Below are positions 51,123 to 62,000 of a stretch of DNA of 64,000 nucleotides, in pieces. The position numbers and the translations under genes were made by a program. The DNA is taken from contig NZ_VXCP01000010.1 of assembly GCF_011355085.1 (NCBI RefSeq), positions 235,047-299,046 on the forward strand, read 5' to 3'. This DNA is from Pseudomonas akapageensis. GTDB taxonomy: Bacteria; Pseudomonadota; Gammaproteobacteria; Pseudomonadales; Pseudomonadaceae. The notes beneath the pieces are model-generated. The model did no database searches and was not told the origin of the DNA. It worked only from the letters and a program-made list of their open reading frames with translations. Every line of letters begins with the position of its first letter. Position 1 is the stretch's first letter.

Positions 51123-51770
51123 TTAGAGATAGATAACCTCAAGCGTGGCCGCGCCATCGATGGTGACTTCATTGGTCAGCGTGAGACTCTTGGCCGGAGC
51201 GATAGCCATGCTGACGGCCAGCTGGGTAGTCAGCGTCTCGATCGCACTGGGTTCATTGGCGCCGACGACCGCTACAGCCGTGAGGTTCGGACCGTTGGTA
51301 TTGAAGAGGTAGTGTTCGTCAGAGGGCGCTTTAAGCCAGGAAACCCCGTCATCACGGGACTCCAGGACATCCACCGAAGCGCTGCCATCGGCGGCATAGC
51401 CGCTCGTGAGCAACCTGTACTCGCCAATTCTTTCAACGCCATTGAGACCCAGGCCAAAATTGTCATAGGTCACCGTCGGCTGGGAGCCGGCACGACCGTC
51501 CACGGCCCGCAGGGCAAAACGGGTGGGCGCTTTACACGCCACACTCAACTGCCGGGCTGGCGACAGGAACCCTGTTGCTGCTTCCTGATCAAGGTCCTGC
51601 ACCGAGATCTTGCCGAAATTGAACTCACCGCCGCCGCTGAGCACCGGTGTGCACGATGCCGGCGTGATAGTGCCGGTCACCGAGAGATCGGTAGTGGATT
51701 GTGCAAAGGCGCCGCTGACCACCGACAGTGAAGCGACAAAAGTGAATGCGCATGCTGACTTCATTGTCAT
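51123..51770 (-). CDS. DUF1120 fimbrial subunit-like protein 2
   Basis: A 215-residue secreted protein (MTMKSACAFTFVASLSVVSG signal region, mature start about STTDLSVTGTITPASCTPVL). The family core GGGEFNFGKISVQDL, LSVACKAPTRFALRAVDG and the C-terminus ATLEVIYL are present. AGGAG lies 4 nt before the ATG at 51770 and 10 nt before the second ATG at 51764; either could be used. It is 90 nt downstream of paralogue 1, and that gap holds a hairpin. Confidence 0.85.
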   Translation of the reverse strand: MTMKSACAFTFVASLSVVSGAFAQSTTDLSVTGTITPASCTPVLSGGGEFNFGKISVQDLDQEAATGFLSPARQLSVACKAPTRFALRAVDGRAGSQPTVTYDNFGLGLNGVERIGEYRLLTSGYAADGSASVDVLESRDDGVSWLKAPSDEHYLFNTNGPNLTAVAVVGANEPSAIETLTTQLAVSMAIAPAKSLTLTNEVTIDGAATLEVIYL

Positions 51771-51802
51771 GACTCTCCTCCAGCAACATGGCGTATCGCA
51801 GC

Positions 51803-51824
51803 GGGCTGCCCGCTGGGGCAGCCC
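51803..51824. other. Intergenic hairpin between DUF1120 paralogues 1 and 2
   Basis: A perfect 8-bp GC stem (GGGCTGCC/GGCAGCCC) with a 6-nt loop, 36 nt after the paralogue 1 stop. There is no U-tract in the direction of transcription. It probably stabilises the 3' end of a processed paralogue 1 mRNA or is a weak attenuator. Confidence 0.5.
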
Positions 51825-51860
51825 TTTGGAAATTGCAGGCAATCGGGTTGAGTGTCGTGC

Positions 51861-52502
51861 TTACAAGTAGACGACTTCCAGCGTGGAAGCACCGTCGATA
51901 GGGACTTCATCGGTCAGCGTCAGGTCCTTGGCCGCGTTGATGTACATGACTACCTGAAGGTTTGCCGCAAGAACCCCAATCGCACTGGGTTCACTCCCAG
52001 CGTCCACGGAAACGCCAATCAGTCTGGGCTGAATCGTGTTGGGGATGTAGGCTGCATCGCTGCCATAGTCAACCCAGGTGTTGCCACCGTTGAATGACTC
52101 TACGAGCTTCGTCGAGGCATTGCCGTCGGCGATGTAGTCGGTGGTGCGCAGGGCGTACATGCCGATCTTTTCCGTACCGTTCAATCCCAGGCCGAAACTT
52201 TCTTCGTGCGGTTCTGTATCGGTTCCGGCGCGCCCATCCACAGCATGAAGCGCAAAGCGCGTGGGCGCATCGCACACCACACTCAATGGCCGGAGCGACG
52301 ACATGAAGCCCGTCGGGACGTCCTGCCTCAGGTCCTGCGCAGCGATTGTGCCGAAATTGAAGTTGCCACCACCGCCGATCGAAGGTGTACAAGCCGCCGG
52401 CGTGATGGTGCCGGTAACCGTGATGTCGGTGGTGGACTGGGCAAAGGCGACCGGCGCGACAGCGATCAGGGCGCTCAGGGCAAACAGCGGTGAAAATTTC
52501 AT
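51861..52502 (-). CDS. DUF1120 fimbrial subunit-like protein 1 (first gene of the cluster)
   Basis: A 213-residue secreted protein: signal peptide MKFSPLFALSALIAVAPVAF, mature start STTDITVTGTITPAACTPSI, GGGNFNFGTIAAQDL, LSVVCDAPTRFALHAVDGRA, and C-terminus STLEVVYL. It is the promoter-proximal gene of the minus-strand cluster and divergent from dapE, so it is the likely major subunit. The 21 extra in-frame codons upstream do not resemble a signal peptide. An AGGAAT sequence about 9 nt before the ATG is the likely ribosome site. Confidence 0.85.
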   Translation of the reverse strand: MKFSPLFALSALIAVAPVAFAQSTTDITVTGTITPAACTPSIGGGGNFNFGTIAAQDLRQDVPTGFMSSLRPLSVVCDAPTRFALHAVDGRAGTDTEPHEESFGLGLNGTEKIGMYALRTTDYIADGNASTKLVESFNGGNTWVDYGSDAAYIPNTIQPRLIGVSVDAGSEPSAIGVLAANLQVVMYINAAKDLTLTDEVPIDGASTLEVVYL

Positions 52503-52763
52503 TGCGATACATTCCTGTACGGGTTGGTTGCTCTCAAAACAGCTGCCTTCCAAGGCATGGCGCAATGGTAGAAAGTGGCTCTTCTCCCCTCGCCGGGCCT
52601 TTTCCCAAGGAATCTCGGAATTTTCCTAAGACACACACGGATTTCTCTGAAGAGACAAGAAAGCGCCCTGCATCCCGCATATCCGATTCGGCATGCATCA
52701 CACCCCCCGTTTTGCTTTAAACTGTCGCCCTTTGCCCGCCCTGCCTTGCTCCGGAGTCTTTCC

Positions 52764-53915
52764 ATGACGGCCCCAGCCGACCTCTCGCCTACCCTTCAAC
52801 TGGCCTGCGACCTGATCCGTCGCCCCTCGGTGACGCCGATCGATGCCGATTGCCAGAAAATGATGATGCAGCGCCTGGGCGATGCCGGCTTCACCCTCGA
52901 ACCCATGCGCATCGAGGACGTCGACAACTTCTGGGCCACCCATGGCAGCCAGGAAGGCCCCGTGCTGTGCTTCGCCGGGCATACCGACGTGGTCCCGACC
53001 GGCCCGGAGCAGGCCTGGCAGAACGCCCCGTTCGATGCCCTGATCGACGAACACGGCATGCTCTGTGGCCGAGGCGCGGCCGACATGAAAGGCAGCCTGG
53101 CGGCCATGGTGGTGGCGACCGAACGTTTCGTCGCCGACTACCCGAATCACCGGGGCAAGATCGCCTACCTGATCACCAGCGACGAGGAAGGCCCGGCCCA
53201 CCATGGCACCAAGGCCGTGGTCGAACGCCTGGCCGCGCGCAAGGAGCGCCTGGACTGGTGCATCGTCGGCGAGCCGTCGAGCACCTCGCTGGTGGGTGAC
53301 GTGGTCAAGAACGGCCGTCGCGGCTCCCTCGGCGCCAAATTGACCGTGCGTGGTGTGCAAGGCCACGTGGCCTATCCGCACCTGGCGAAGAACCCGATCC
53401 ACCTGGCCGCGCCGGCCTTGGCCGAACTCGCTGCCGAGCACTGGGACGACGGCAATGCCTTCTTCCCGCCGACCAGCTTCCAGATCTCCAATGTGAACAG
53501 CGGCACCGGCGCCACCAACGTGATTCCCGGCAAGCTGGTGGCGGTGTTCAACTTCCGCTTCTCTACCGAATCCACCGTCGAAGGCCTGCAGCAGCGGGTC
53601 GCGACCATCCTCGACAAGCATGGCCTGGACTGGCATGTGGACTGGGCGCTGTCGGGCCTGCCGTTCCTGACCGAGCCGGGCGACCTGCTCGACGCCGTGT
53701 CGGCCAGCATCAAGCAGGTCACCAGTCGCGAAACCAAGGCTTCCACCAGCGGCGGCACCTCCGACGGGCGCTTCATCGCGACCCTGGGGACCCAGGTGGT
53801 CGAGCTGGGCCCGGTCAACGCCACCATCCACCAGGTCAACGAGCGTGTGCTGGCCAGCGATCTGGACGTGCTGACCGAAATCTACTACCAGACCCTCGTG
53901 AAGTTGCTCGCCTGA
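52764..53915 (+). CDS. dapE: Succinyl-diaminopimelate desuccinylase
   Basis: A zinc-dependent hydrolase releasing LL-diaminopimelate from its N-succinyl form, the step after DapC. The start at [20 protein letters not shown] gives 383 residues; the frame is open 63 codons further upstream without similarity. Metal and catalytic segments are [46 protein letters not shown] (catalytic and metal Glu), and [12 protein letters not shown]. Its last base overlaps the rlmA start (TGATG). Confidence 0.97.
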   Translation: MTAPADLSPTLQLACDLIRRPSVTPIDADCQKMMMQRLGDAGFTLEPMRIEDVDNFWATHGSQEGPVLCFAGHTDVVPTGPEQAWQNAPFDALIDEHGMLCGRGAADMKGSLAAMVVATERFVADYPNHRGKIAYLITSDEEGPAHHGTKAVVERLAARKERLDWCIVGEPSSTSLVGDVVKNGRRGSLGAKLTVRGVQGHVAYPHLAKNPIHLAAPALAELAAEHWDDGNAFFPPTSFQISNVNSGTGATNVIPGKLVAVFNFRFSTESTVEGLQQRVATILDKHGLDWHVDWALSGLPFLTEPGDLLDAVSASIKQVTSRETKASTSGGTSDGRFIATLGTQVVELGPVNATIHQVNERVLASDLDVLTEIYYQTLVKLLA

Positions 53916-54724
53916 TGCTGACCTGCCCAATCTGCGCAGCGGCGCTGGCAGCCGTCGACAATGGCGTGGTCTGCCCTGCCGGCCATCGCTTCGACCGTGC
54001 CCGCCAGGGCTACCTGAACCTGTTGCCGGTGCAGCACAAGAACAGCCGCGACCCGGGTGACAACCAGGCCATGGTCGAAGCCCGACGCGATTTTCTCAAC
54101 GCCGGCCACTATGCACCGGTGGCCCAGCGTCTGGCTGAGCTCGCGGCCGAACGCTCGCCGGCGCGCTGGCTCGACATCGGCTGTGGCGAGGGCTATTACA
54201 CCGCGCAGATCGCCGAGGCCTTGCCCCACGCCGATGGCTACGCGCTGGATATTTCCCGCGAGGCCGTCAAGCGCGCCTGCAAACGCAACCCGAACGTGAC
54301 CTGGCTGGTGGCGAGCATGGCCCGCGTGCCATTGCCCGATGCCAGCTGCCAGTTTCTGGCCAGCGTCTTCAGCCCGCTGGACTGGCACGAGGCCAAGCGC
54401 CTGCTCAGCCCCGGTGGCGGCTTGATGAGGGTAGGCCCGACCAGTGAGCATTTGATCGAACTGCGCGAGCGCCTCTACGACGAAGTACGTGAATACGTCG
54501 ACGACAAACACCTGGCGCAAGTGCCCGACGGCATGCACCTGGCTCACAGCGAGACCTTGAAGTACAAGATCAAGCTGATCGACGGCCAGTCCCGCGCCGA
54601 TCTGCTGGCCATGACCCCCCATGGCTGGCGCGCCAGCGCCGAGCGTCGCACCGAGGTCATCGAACAGGCCAAGCCGTTCGTGGTCACGGTATCGATGCGT
54701 TACGATTATTTTGTGCTGCACTAA
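53915..54724 (+). CDS. rlmA: 23S rRNA (guanine-N1) methyltransferase (RlmA/RrmA family)
   Basis: SAM-dependent methyltransferase that modifies G745 in E. coli 23S rRNA (G748 in the RlmAII branch). The 269-residue protein has an N-terminal zinc ribbon ([20 protein letters not shown] plus PAGHRFDRARQGY, giving Cys, Cys, Cys and His ligands). Next are LPVQHKNSRDPGDN and the SAM motif WLDIGCGEGYYTAQIAEAL. It overlaps dapE by 1-2 nt, so it is translationally coupled, and is followed after 28 nt by a small conserved gene. Confidence 0.9.
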   Translation: MLTCPICAAALAAVDNGVVCPAGHRFDRARQGYLNLLPVQHKNSRDPGDNQAMVEARRDFLNAGHYAPVAQRLAELAAERSPARWLDIGCGEGYYTAQIAEALPHADGYALDISREAVKRACKRNPNVTWLVASMARVPLPDASCQFLASVFSPLDWHEAKRLLSPGGGLMRVGPTSEHLIELRERLYDEVREYVDDKHLAQVPDGMHLAHSETLKYKIKLIDGQSRADLLAMTPHGWRASAERRTEVIEQAKPFVVTVSMRYDYFVLH

Positions 54725-54752
54725 CCCACGCGGCCCACAAGCGAGTACGTCC

Positions 54753-55130
54753 ATGCGCCAACCCGATATCGAGATTTACCTGAAAGACGCCGACGTGGAC
54801 CACAAGGCGATCGCCGCCTGGCTGGGCGCGGCGCTGGGCCCCTGCAGCGACTGGGTGCAGAAGGGCCAGACCTACAAGTGCAAGGCCGGCAATGTACCGG
54901 TGACCTGGCTGCCCAAGGCCGTCGGCAAGTGGAACAGCCTGTACCTGGAAAGCGACCAGACGCCCTGGGACGACGACATTGCCTGCGCACGCGCCGCCTT
55001 CGCCGCACTGAACGTGGAAGTGCGCTGCGCACCGGGAAGCTGGGTCGAGGAAGAAGGCGAGGAAACCGCGGACGTCTGGATCCGCATCAGCGCCGACGGT
55101 GAAGAAGAAATCACCTGGCGTACCAACTGA
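54753..55130 (+). CDS. Conserved hypothetical protein, downstream of rlmA
   Basis: A 125-residue acidic cytosolic protein (MRQPDIEIYLKDADVDHKAI) with no signal peptide or membrane segment. It has a Trp-containing middle (VTWLPKAVGKWNSLYLESDQ) and an acidic C-terminus (EEEGEETADVWIRISADGEE). I do not recognise a named domain. It is the last gene of the dapE-rlmA unit and is followed at once by a strong terminator. The start is the only plausible ATG after rlmA; the open frame further upstream lies inside rlmA. Confidence 0.75.
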   Translation: MRQPDIEIYLKDADVDHKAIAAWLGAALGPCSDWVQKGQTYKCKAGNVPVTWLPKAVGKWNSLYLESDQTPWDDDIACARAAFAALNVEVRCAPGSWVEEEGEETADVWIRISADGEEEITWRTN

Positions 55131-55138
55131 ACGAAAAA

Positions 55139-55173
55139 GGCCCGTCACCTGCGAGAGATGACGGGCCTTTTTT
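55139..55173 (+). terminator. Intrinsic terminator of the dapE-rlmA-hypothetical unit
   Basis: A perfect 9-bp GC stem (GGCCCGTCA/TGACGGGCC) with an 11-nt loop followed by six T residues (55168-55173), 8 nt after the hypothetical gene's stop. An A-run on the left side lets it also terminate the opposing cold-shock gene. Confidence 0.9.
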
Positions 55174-55182
55174 CGCAGTCGC

Positions 55183-55392
55183 TTAAAAACCTACAACATC
55201 TTCAGCCTGCAGGCCTTTCTGGCCTTCTACCAACGCGTACTCGACCTTCTGCCCTTCTACCAGGGAACGATGGCCTTCGCCGCGTATGGCGCGATAGTGC
55301 ACGAATACATCCGGGCCGCTTTCACGCTGAATGAAGCCATATCCCTTGGCGTCATTGAACCATTTCACGTTACCAGTCTCACGAGACGACAT
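55183..55392 (-). CDS. Cold-shock domain protein (CspA family)
   Basis: A 69-residue single OB-fold nucleic-acid-binding protein. RNP1 is seen as [11 protein letters not shown] and RNP2 as DVFVHYRAI; the usual VFVHFSAI is slightly changed. The aromatic surface (Trp in VKWFND, then Tyr/Phe) is intact. It likely acts as an RNA chaperone at low temperature or slow growth. It is divergent from plsB, with a 224-bp gap holding both promoters. Confidence 0.93.
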   Translation of the reverse strand: MSSRETGNVKWFNDAKGYGFIQRESGPDVFVHYRAIRGEGHRSLVEGQKVEYALVEGQKGLQAEDVVGF

Positions 55393-55616
55393 CTGTACTA
55401 CTCCGTCTTTTTTATTATGGAAGATGATGGAAGCGCCCTTGCTGACAGCACAGGTTTCAGCAACTGCCTGAAACCTCGGCGGGTCGAGTATATGACAGCC
55501 TCGCCATAATTTTGATGACCGCGCGGCATTTTGCTGAACTTGCGCAGATACGTCACACTAGGGCGCGACCAACCGAGCAAATGCTCGTTTTTATTTTCAG
55601 CCAAAGCAGAAGCCGT

Positions 55617-58103
55617 ATGACCCGCTCCCCGTTCCGTCGTCTCGTGTTTGGCGCCTTGCGTCGGCTGTTGTACCTCTGGGTCCGCTCGGAGACGATCAAT
55701 CAGTCGTCCTTCACCTTGAACCTGGACCGCAGCCGCCCGGTGTTCTACGTATTGGAATCGCCATCGCTGAGTGACCTGGCCGTGGTCGATGCCGAGTGCA
55801 CCAAGGCCGGCCTGCCACGTCCGGTACTGCCTGTCTCGGTCGGGACCTTGCTGGAACCGGCCGCCTTCTTCTACCTGACACCGGAACCCGACTGGCTGGG
55901 CCGCCAGGACAAGCGCGGTGCGCCGCCAACCCTGTCGCGGCTGGTCGCCGCCATCAGCGAGCATACCGAAGAAGACGCCCAGATCATTCCGGTGAGCGTG
56001 TTCTGGGGCCAGTCCCCGGTCAGCGAGTCGAGCCCCTGGAAACTGCTGTTCGCCGACAGCTGGGCCGTGACGGGGCGTCTGCGCCGCCTGATGAGTATCC
56101 TGATCCTTGGCCGCAAGACCCGGGTGCAATTCTCGGCCCCCATTCATCTGGGTGAGCTGATCAAGCAGAACAAGGGCCATGAACGCACCGTGCGCATGAC
56201 CCAGCGCCTGCTGCGGGTGCATTTCCGTAATCTGAAAACCGCCGTGATCGGTCCGGACATTTCCCACCGGCGTAACCTGGTGAAAGGCCTGGTCCACGAC
56301 CCGCTGGTGCGTCAGGCCATTGCCGATGAAGCCGAGCGCGAGAAGATCCCGCTGTCCAAGGCCGAAGCCCAGGCCCTGCGCTATGGCAACGAGATTGCCT
56401 CGGACTACACCTTCACCGTTGTCCGCTTTCTCGAAGTGGTCCTGAGCTGGTTCTGGAACAAGATCTACGACGGCATCAAGGTCAATAACATCGAAGGCGT
56501 GCAAGGTATCGCCCAGGGCCACGAGATCATCTACGTCCCCTGCCATCGCAGCCATATCGACTACCTGCTGCTGTCCTACCTGCTGTTTCGCAACGGCCTG
56601 ACCCCGCCGCATATCGCCGCCGGGATCAACCTCAACATGCCGCTGATCGGCAACCTGCTGCGCCGCGGCGGAGCCTTCTTCATGCGCCGCACTTTCAAGG
56701 GCAACCCCTTGTACACGGCGGTGTTCAACGAATACCTGCACACCCTGTTCACCAAGGGCTTTCCAGTCGAATACTTCGTCGAAGGCGGACGTTCGCGCAC
56801 CGGACGCATGCTGCAACCCAAGACCGGCATGCTGGCGATCACCTTGCGCAGTTACCTGCGCTCCTCACGCGTGCCCATCGTCTTCGTGCCGGTTTATATC
56901 GGTTATGAACGGGTGCTGGAAGGTCGCACCTACCTGGGCGAGCTGCGCGGCGCGAGCAAGAAAAAAGAATCGATCTTCGATATCTTCAAGGTGCTCGGCG
57001 CGCTCAAGCAGCGCTTCGGTCAGGTTGCGGTCAACTTCGGCGAACCGATCAAGCTGGCGGAGTTTCTCGATCAACAGCAACCCGACTGGCGCGAACAGGA
57101 GCACGGCCCGCAATTTCGCCCAGCCTGGTTGAACCAGACGACCCACCGCCTCGGCCAGAAAGTCGCCCGGCACCTGAACGAAGCGGCGGCCATCAACCCG
57201 GTCAATCTGGTTGCCCTGGCCCTGCTCTCTACCAACAAACTGGCGCTGGATGACCGTGCCATGGCGCGGGTGCTCGACCTGTACCTGGCCCTGTTGCGCA
57301 AAGTGCCCTACTCACCGCATACCACCTTGCCTCAGGGCGATGGGCGGGCGCTGATCGAGTACGTCAAGGGCATGGACCTGCTGTCCGAGCAAAGCGATGC
57401 ACTGGGCAAGATTCTGTACCTGGATGAACAGCATGCGATCCTGATGACGTACTACCGCAACAATGTACTGCACATCTTCGCCCTGCCAGCGCTGCTGGCC
57501 AGCTTTTTCCAGAGTGCTTCGCGCATGAGCCGCGAGCAGATCCTGCGCTATACCCGCGCGCTCTACCCGTACCTGCAATCGGAACTGTTCATCCGCTGGA
57601 CGCTCGATGATCTCGACCAGGTGATCGATCAGTGGCTGCATGCCTTCGTCGAGCAAGGACTGCTGCGCTTCGAGAACGAGGTCTATCTGCGCCCAGCGCC
57701 CAGCTCGCGCCATTTTGTTCTGCTGACGCTGCTGTCGCGCTCCATCACCCAGACCTTGCAACGTTTCTACATGGCCACCTCACTGCTGCTCAACAGCGGC
57801 CAGGACACCCTCAGCGCCGAGGAACTGGAAGACCTGTGCACCGTCATGGCCCAGCGCCTGTCGATCCTGCATGGCCTCAACGCACCGGAATTCTTCGACA
57901 AGAGCCTGTTCCGTCACTTCATCCAGACCATGCTCGACCAGGAAGTGGTGACCCGCGATGCGGCGGGCAAGCTGGGCTACCACGAATTGCTCGGGGATCT
58001 GTCCGAAGGGGTCGCGAAAAGGGTATTGCCGGCAGAAATTCGTTTATCGATTCGGCAGGTGGCGTTGCACCGCAGCGAGGACGCGGCCGAGCAAGGTGCT
58101 TGA
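55617..58103 (+). CDS. plsB: Glycerol-3-phosphate 1-O-acyltransferase
   Basis: Acylates sn-1 of glycerol 3-phosphate at the inner membrane, the first step of phospholipid synthesis. From [20 protein letters not shown] it has 828 residues, close to other Pseudomonas PlsB. Catalytic blocks are HX4D in [58 protein letters not shown] and the [16 protein letters not shown] segment. Later residues form the helical C-terminal region. A longer frame (35 more codons upstream) exists but lacks similarity. Confidence 0.96.
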   Translation: MTRSPFRRLVFGALRRLLYLWVRSETINQSSFTLNLDRSRPVFYVLESPSLSDLAVVDAECTKAGLPRPVLPVSVGTLLEPAAFFYLTPEPDWLGRQDKRGAPPTLSRLVAAISEHTEEDAQIIPVSVFWGQSPVSESSPWKLLFADSWAVTGRLRRLMSILILGRKTRVQFSAPIHLGELIKQNKGHERTVRMTQRLLRVHFRNLKTAVIGPDISHRRNLVKGLVHDPLVRQAIADEAEREKIPLSKAEAQALRYGNEIASDYTFTVVRFLEVVLSWFWNKIYDGIKVNNIEGVQGIAQGHEIIYVPCHRSHIDYLLLSYLLFRNGLTPPHIAAGINLNMPLIGNLLRRGGAFFMRRTFKGNPLYTAVFNEYLHTLFTKGFPVEYFVEGGRSRTGRMLQPKTGMLAITLRSYLRSSRVPIVFVPVYIGYERVLEGRTYLGELRGASKKKESIFDIFKVLGALKQRFGQVAVNFGEPIKLAEFLDQQQPDWREQEHGPQFRPAWLNQTTHRLGQKVARHLNEAAAINPVNLVALALLSTNKLALDDRAMARVLDLYLALLRKVPYSPHTTLPQGDGRALIEYVKGMDLLSEQSDALGKILYLDEQHAILMTYYRNNVLHIFALPALLASFFQSASRMSREQILRYTRALYPYLQSELFIRWTLDDLDQVIDQWLHAFVEQGLLRFENEVYLRPAPSSRHFVLLTLLSRSITQTLQRFYMATSLLLNSGQDTLSAEELEDLCTVMAQRLSILHGLNAPEFFDKSLFRHFIQTMLDQEVVTRDAAGKLGYHELLGDLSEGVAKRVLPAEIRLSIRQVALHRSEDAAEQGA

Positions 58104-58186
58104 GAGAAGCCGAAACGCCCGGGTAATCTCGACGAACAAACAGATCAGGTTCATTGAACATCTTCAGAACACAACAGGAAGCCTCC

Positions 58187-58873
58187 ATGCGCCATCCCCT
58201 TACCAAAGCCTGCCTGTTCGCGGGTTTGCTGCTGTCGGCCAATGTCTTCGCACTTTCCCTGGGCGATCTGTCGCAAAAGGATGCTACCGGCGGCTTGAAG
58301 GACGCACTGATCCAGGGCGCCCAGGTTGCGGTCAAGCAACTCGGCAAGCCCGGTGGTTTCAGCAATGACCCCGAGGTACGCATCGAATTGCCAGGTAACC
58401 TCGGCAAGGCCGCCAAGGCCATGAAGAAATTCGGCATGGGTGCCGAGGTCGAGCAGCTGGAAAGCAGCATGAACAAGGCCGCCGAGGCCGCGGTGCCGCA
58501 AGCTCAGGCATTGCTGGTCGATGCGGTGAAGAAAATGACCGTCGAGGATGCCAAGGGCATTCTCGACGGCGGCAAGGATTCGGCCACCCAGTACCTGAGC
58601 AAGACCAGCCGCGAACAGATCCGCGTCAAGTTCCTGCCTATCGTCAAGCAAGCCACCGACAAGGTGGGTCTGGCCCAGCAATACAACAACTTTGCCGGGC
58701 AAGCGGCGGCCTTGGGCGTGCTCGATACCAAGAATGCCAATGTCGAAGGCTACGTGACCGAACAGGCGCTCAATGGCCTGTTCGAAATGATCGCCAAGCA
58801 GGAAGCGACGATCCGCGAGAACCCCGCGGCGGCGGCGACCAGCCTGGCGAAGAAGGTGTTCGGTACGCTTTGA
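58187..58873 (+). CDS. DUF4197 domain-containing secreted protein
   Basis: A 228-residue protein starting MRHPLTKACLFAGLLLSANV with a signal peptide ending about VFA. The mature part starts LSLGDLSQKDATGGLKDALI and is almost wholly helical. The family hallmarks seen are LGKAAKAMKKFGMGAEVEQL, KKMTVEDAKGILDGGKDSAT and YVTEQALNGLFEMIAKQEAT. DUF4197 proteins are periplasmic with no established function. It follows plsB after 83 nt but probably has its own start site. A repeat element lies directly after it. Confidence 0.85.
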   Translation: MRHPLTKACLFAGLLLSANVFALSLGDLSQKDATGGLKDALIQGAQVAVKQLGKPGGFSNDPEVRIELPGNLGKAAKAMKKFGMGAEVEQLESSMNKAAEAAVPQAQALLVDAVKKMTVEDAKGILDGGKDSATQYLSKTSREQIRVKFLPIVKQATDKVGLAQQYNNFAGQAAALGVLDTKNANVEGYVTEQALNGLFEMIAKQEATIRENPAAAATSLAKKVFGTL

Positions 58874-58900
58874 TTCGATAACGGCTACACCACGAATCAC

Positions 58901-58998
58901 CTCGTTCCCACGCTCTGCGTGGGAATGCCTCTACTGACGCACCGCGTCACGACGCAGAGCGTCTGCCACCGCATTCCCACGCAGAGCGTGGGAACGAG
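58901..58998. repeat. Inverted-repeat interspersed element, copy 4
   Basis: A 98-bp, slightly shorter copy of the CTCGTTCCCACGC family, between the convergent ends of the DUF4197 gene and the RND permease gene. Terminal arms are 28 nt (58901-58928 and 58971-58998). The internal GACGC/GCGTC segment is also conserved. Like copies 1 and 3 it occupies a convergent intergenic gap. Confidence 0.85.
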
Positions 58999-59011
58999 AG
59001 TACGGTCGAAA

Positions 59012-62000
59012 TCAAACCTGGCCCTTCTTCACCCGAAACCACGCCGCATACAGCGCCGGCAGGAACAGCAACGTCAACGCCGTCGCCACGATCAGCCCAC
59101 CCATGATCGCCACCGCCATCGGCCCGAAGAACACGCTGCGCGACAGCGGGATCATCGCCAGTACCGCCGCCAGGGCAGTCAGGACGATGGGCCGGAAGCG
59201 CCGCACCGTGGCCTCGATGATTGCCTGCCAACGGTCCACCCCGGCGGCGATGTCCTGTTCGATCTGATCGACCAGAATCACCGAGTTGCGCATGATCATC
59301 CCCGACAAGGCAATGGTGCCGAGCATGGCCACGAAACCGAACGGCTGACGGAACACCAGCAGGAACAGCGTGACACCGATCAGTCCCAGGGGCGCTGTGA
59401 GAAAGACCATGAAGGTGCGCGAGAAGCTGCGCAGTTGCACCATCAGCAAGGTCAGCACGACCACGATGAACAGGGGCACCCCGGCTTTCACCGAGTTCTG
59501 CCCCCGTGTCGAATCCTCGACGCTGCCGCCCACGTCCAGCAGATAGCCATCAGGCAGCTCGGCACGAATCGGTTCAAGGGTCGGCAGGATCTGCTTCACC
59601 AGCGTGGCCGGCTGCTCCTTGTCATAGATATCAGCGCGCACGGTCACATTCGGCAGGCGGTTGCGGTGCCAGATAATGCCCTCTTCGAATCCGTATTCGA
59701 GTGTGGCGATCTGCGACAACGCAACGCTCTGGCCATTGTCGGTCGGCACCGCCAGGCTTGGCAGGCGTGACAGTTCGGTGCGCTCCTGGACGGTGCCGCG
59801 CAACAGGATCTCGATCAACTCATTGTCTTCGCGATACTGACTGACGCTGGCCCCCGTCAGGGAGCTTTGCAGGAACTTCGACAGGTTCGCCGTGCTCACG
59901 CCCAGGGCCCGGGCCCGGTCCTGATCGATGTTGAGGTAGACGGCCTTGCTCGGTTCTTCCCAGTCCAGGTGAACGTTGACCACATGGGGGTTCTCGCGCA
60001 CCTTTTCCGCGACCTTGCGCGCCAGGGCGCGCACTTCGTCGATATGCTCGCCGGTCACACGAAACTGCACCGGATAGCCCACCGGCGGTCCGTTCTCCAG
60101 GCGCGTGACCCGCGAACGCAGACCCGGAAATTCCTCGTTGAGCGTCGAGATCAGCCAACTGCGCAATTGCTCGCGCTCCTCGATGGTTTTGGCGCGCACC
60201 ACGAACTGGGCGAAGCTGGCCGCCGGCAGTTGCTGGTCCAGCGGCAAATAGAACCGAGGTGAACCGGTGCCCACGTATGCCACGTAATTGTCGATGCCCG
60301 GATGATTCTTGAGCAGCGCTTCGAGGTGCTGAACCTGTTCGGCGGTGTTGCTCAGGGAAACCCCTTCGGCCAACTTCAGATCGACCATCAGCTCCAGCCG
60401 GTTGGAGGCCGGGAAGAACTGCTGCGGCACGAAACGAAAGAGCACCACCGAGCCGATGAACAGCACGATGGTCGCCAGAATGACCGTCTTGCGCCGACGC
60501 ACGCACCACTCGACCAGGCGTCTGACGCGCTGGTAAAACGGCGTGCCGTAGGGGTCGTGGCCCGCTGCTGAGCCGCCATGGCGGGCCGCATGCAGCTTGG
60601 CCAGGTCCGGCAGCAAGCGCTCCCCGAGATACGGCACGAACACCACCGCTGCAACCCAGGAAGCAAGCAAGGCGATGGTCACGACCTGAAAGATCGAACG
60701 GGTGTACTCGCCGGTGCCCGACTGGGCGGTGGCGATCGGCAGAAAGCCTGCCGCGGTGATCAGAGTGCCGGTCAACATGGGAAACGCCGTGCTGGTCCAG
60801 GCGTAACTGGCCGCCTTGAGCCGGTCGAAGCCCTGCTCCATCTTGATCGCCATCATTTCCACGGCAATGATCGCGTCATCCACCAGCAAGCCGAGGGCCA
60901 GCACCAGCGCGCCCAGGGATATCTTGTGCAGGCCGATGCCGAGGTAGTACATGGTGGCGAAGGTCATCGCCAGCACCAGCGGAATGGCCAGGGCCACTAC
61001 TAGGCCGGTGCGCAGGCCAAGGGAAAAGAAGCTCACCAGCAGCACGATCACCAGGGCTTCGGCCAGCACCCGGACGAATTCGCCGACGCCGCTCTTCACC
61101 GCCGCCGGTTGGTCGGACACCTTGCGCAACTGCATGCCGGCCGGAAGATTCTGCTGGATTCGTTCGAACTCCGCTTCCAGCGCGCTACCCAGGGTCAGGA
61201 TATCGCCGCCATCCTTCATCGAAACGGCCAGGCCGATCGCATCCTCGCCCATGAAGCGCATGCGCGGCGCGGGTGGGTCATTGAAACCGCGGCGAACCTG
61301 GGCCACATCGCTGATACGGAACGTACGGTCGCCGACCCTGATCGGGAACGCCTTGATCTGCTCCACCGTCTGGAAGCGGCCGCTGACGCGCAATTGCAGA
61401 CGCTCGCTCGGGGTTTCGAAGAACCCGGCCGTGGTCACCGCGTTCTGTTCCTCCAGCGCCTGCTGCACGGCTACGAGCGGCAACCCCAGGGTCGCCAGCT
61501 TGACGTTGGACAGCTCGATCCAGATCTTTTCGTCCTGCAAGCCGAGCAGCTCGACCTTGCCCACATCCTTGACCCGCTGCAGTTGTATCTGCACCCGGTC
61601 GGCATAGTCCTTGAGCACGGCGTAGTCGAACCCTTCACCGGTCAATGCATAGATATTGCCGAAGGTGGTGCCGAATTCGTCGTTGAAGAACGGGCCCTGG
61701 ACGCCCGGCGGCAAGGTATGCCGAATATCGCCGACCTTTTTCCGGATCTGGTACCACAGCTCGGGAATTTCCACCGAATGCATGGAGTCGCGGGCAATGA
61801 AGGTGACCTGCGACTCACCAGGGCGCGAGAAGGAAACGATGCGCTCGTATTCGCCGGTTTCCATCAGCTTCTTTTCGATGCGCTCGGTGACTTGCCGGGA
61901 CACTTCCTCGGCACTGGCGCCCGGCCAGTTCGTGCGGATCACCATGGCCTTGAAGGTGAATGGAGGGTCTTCGCTCTGCCCCAGTTTGGTGTAGGAAAGC

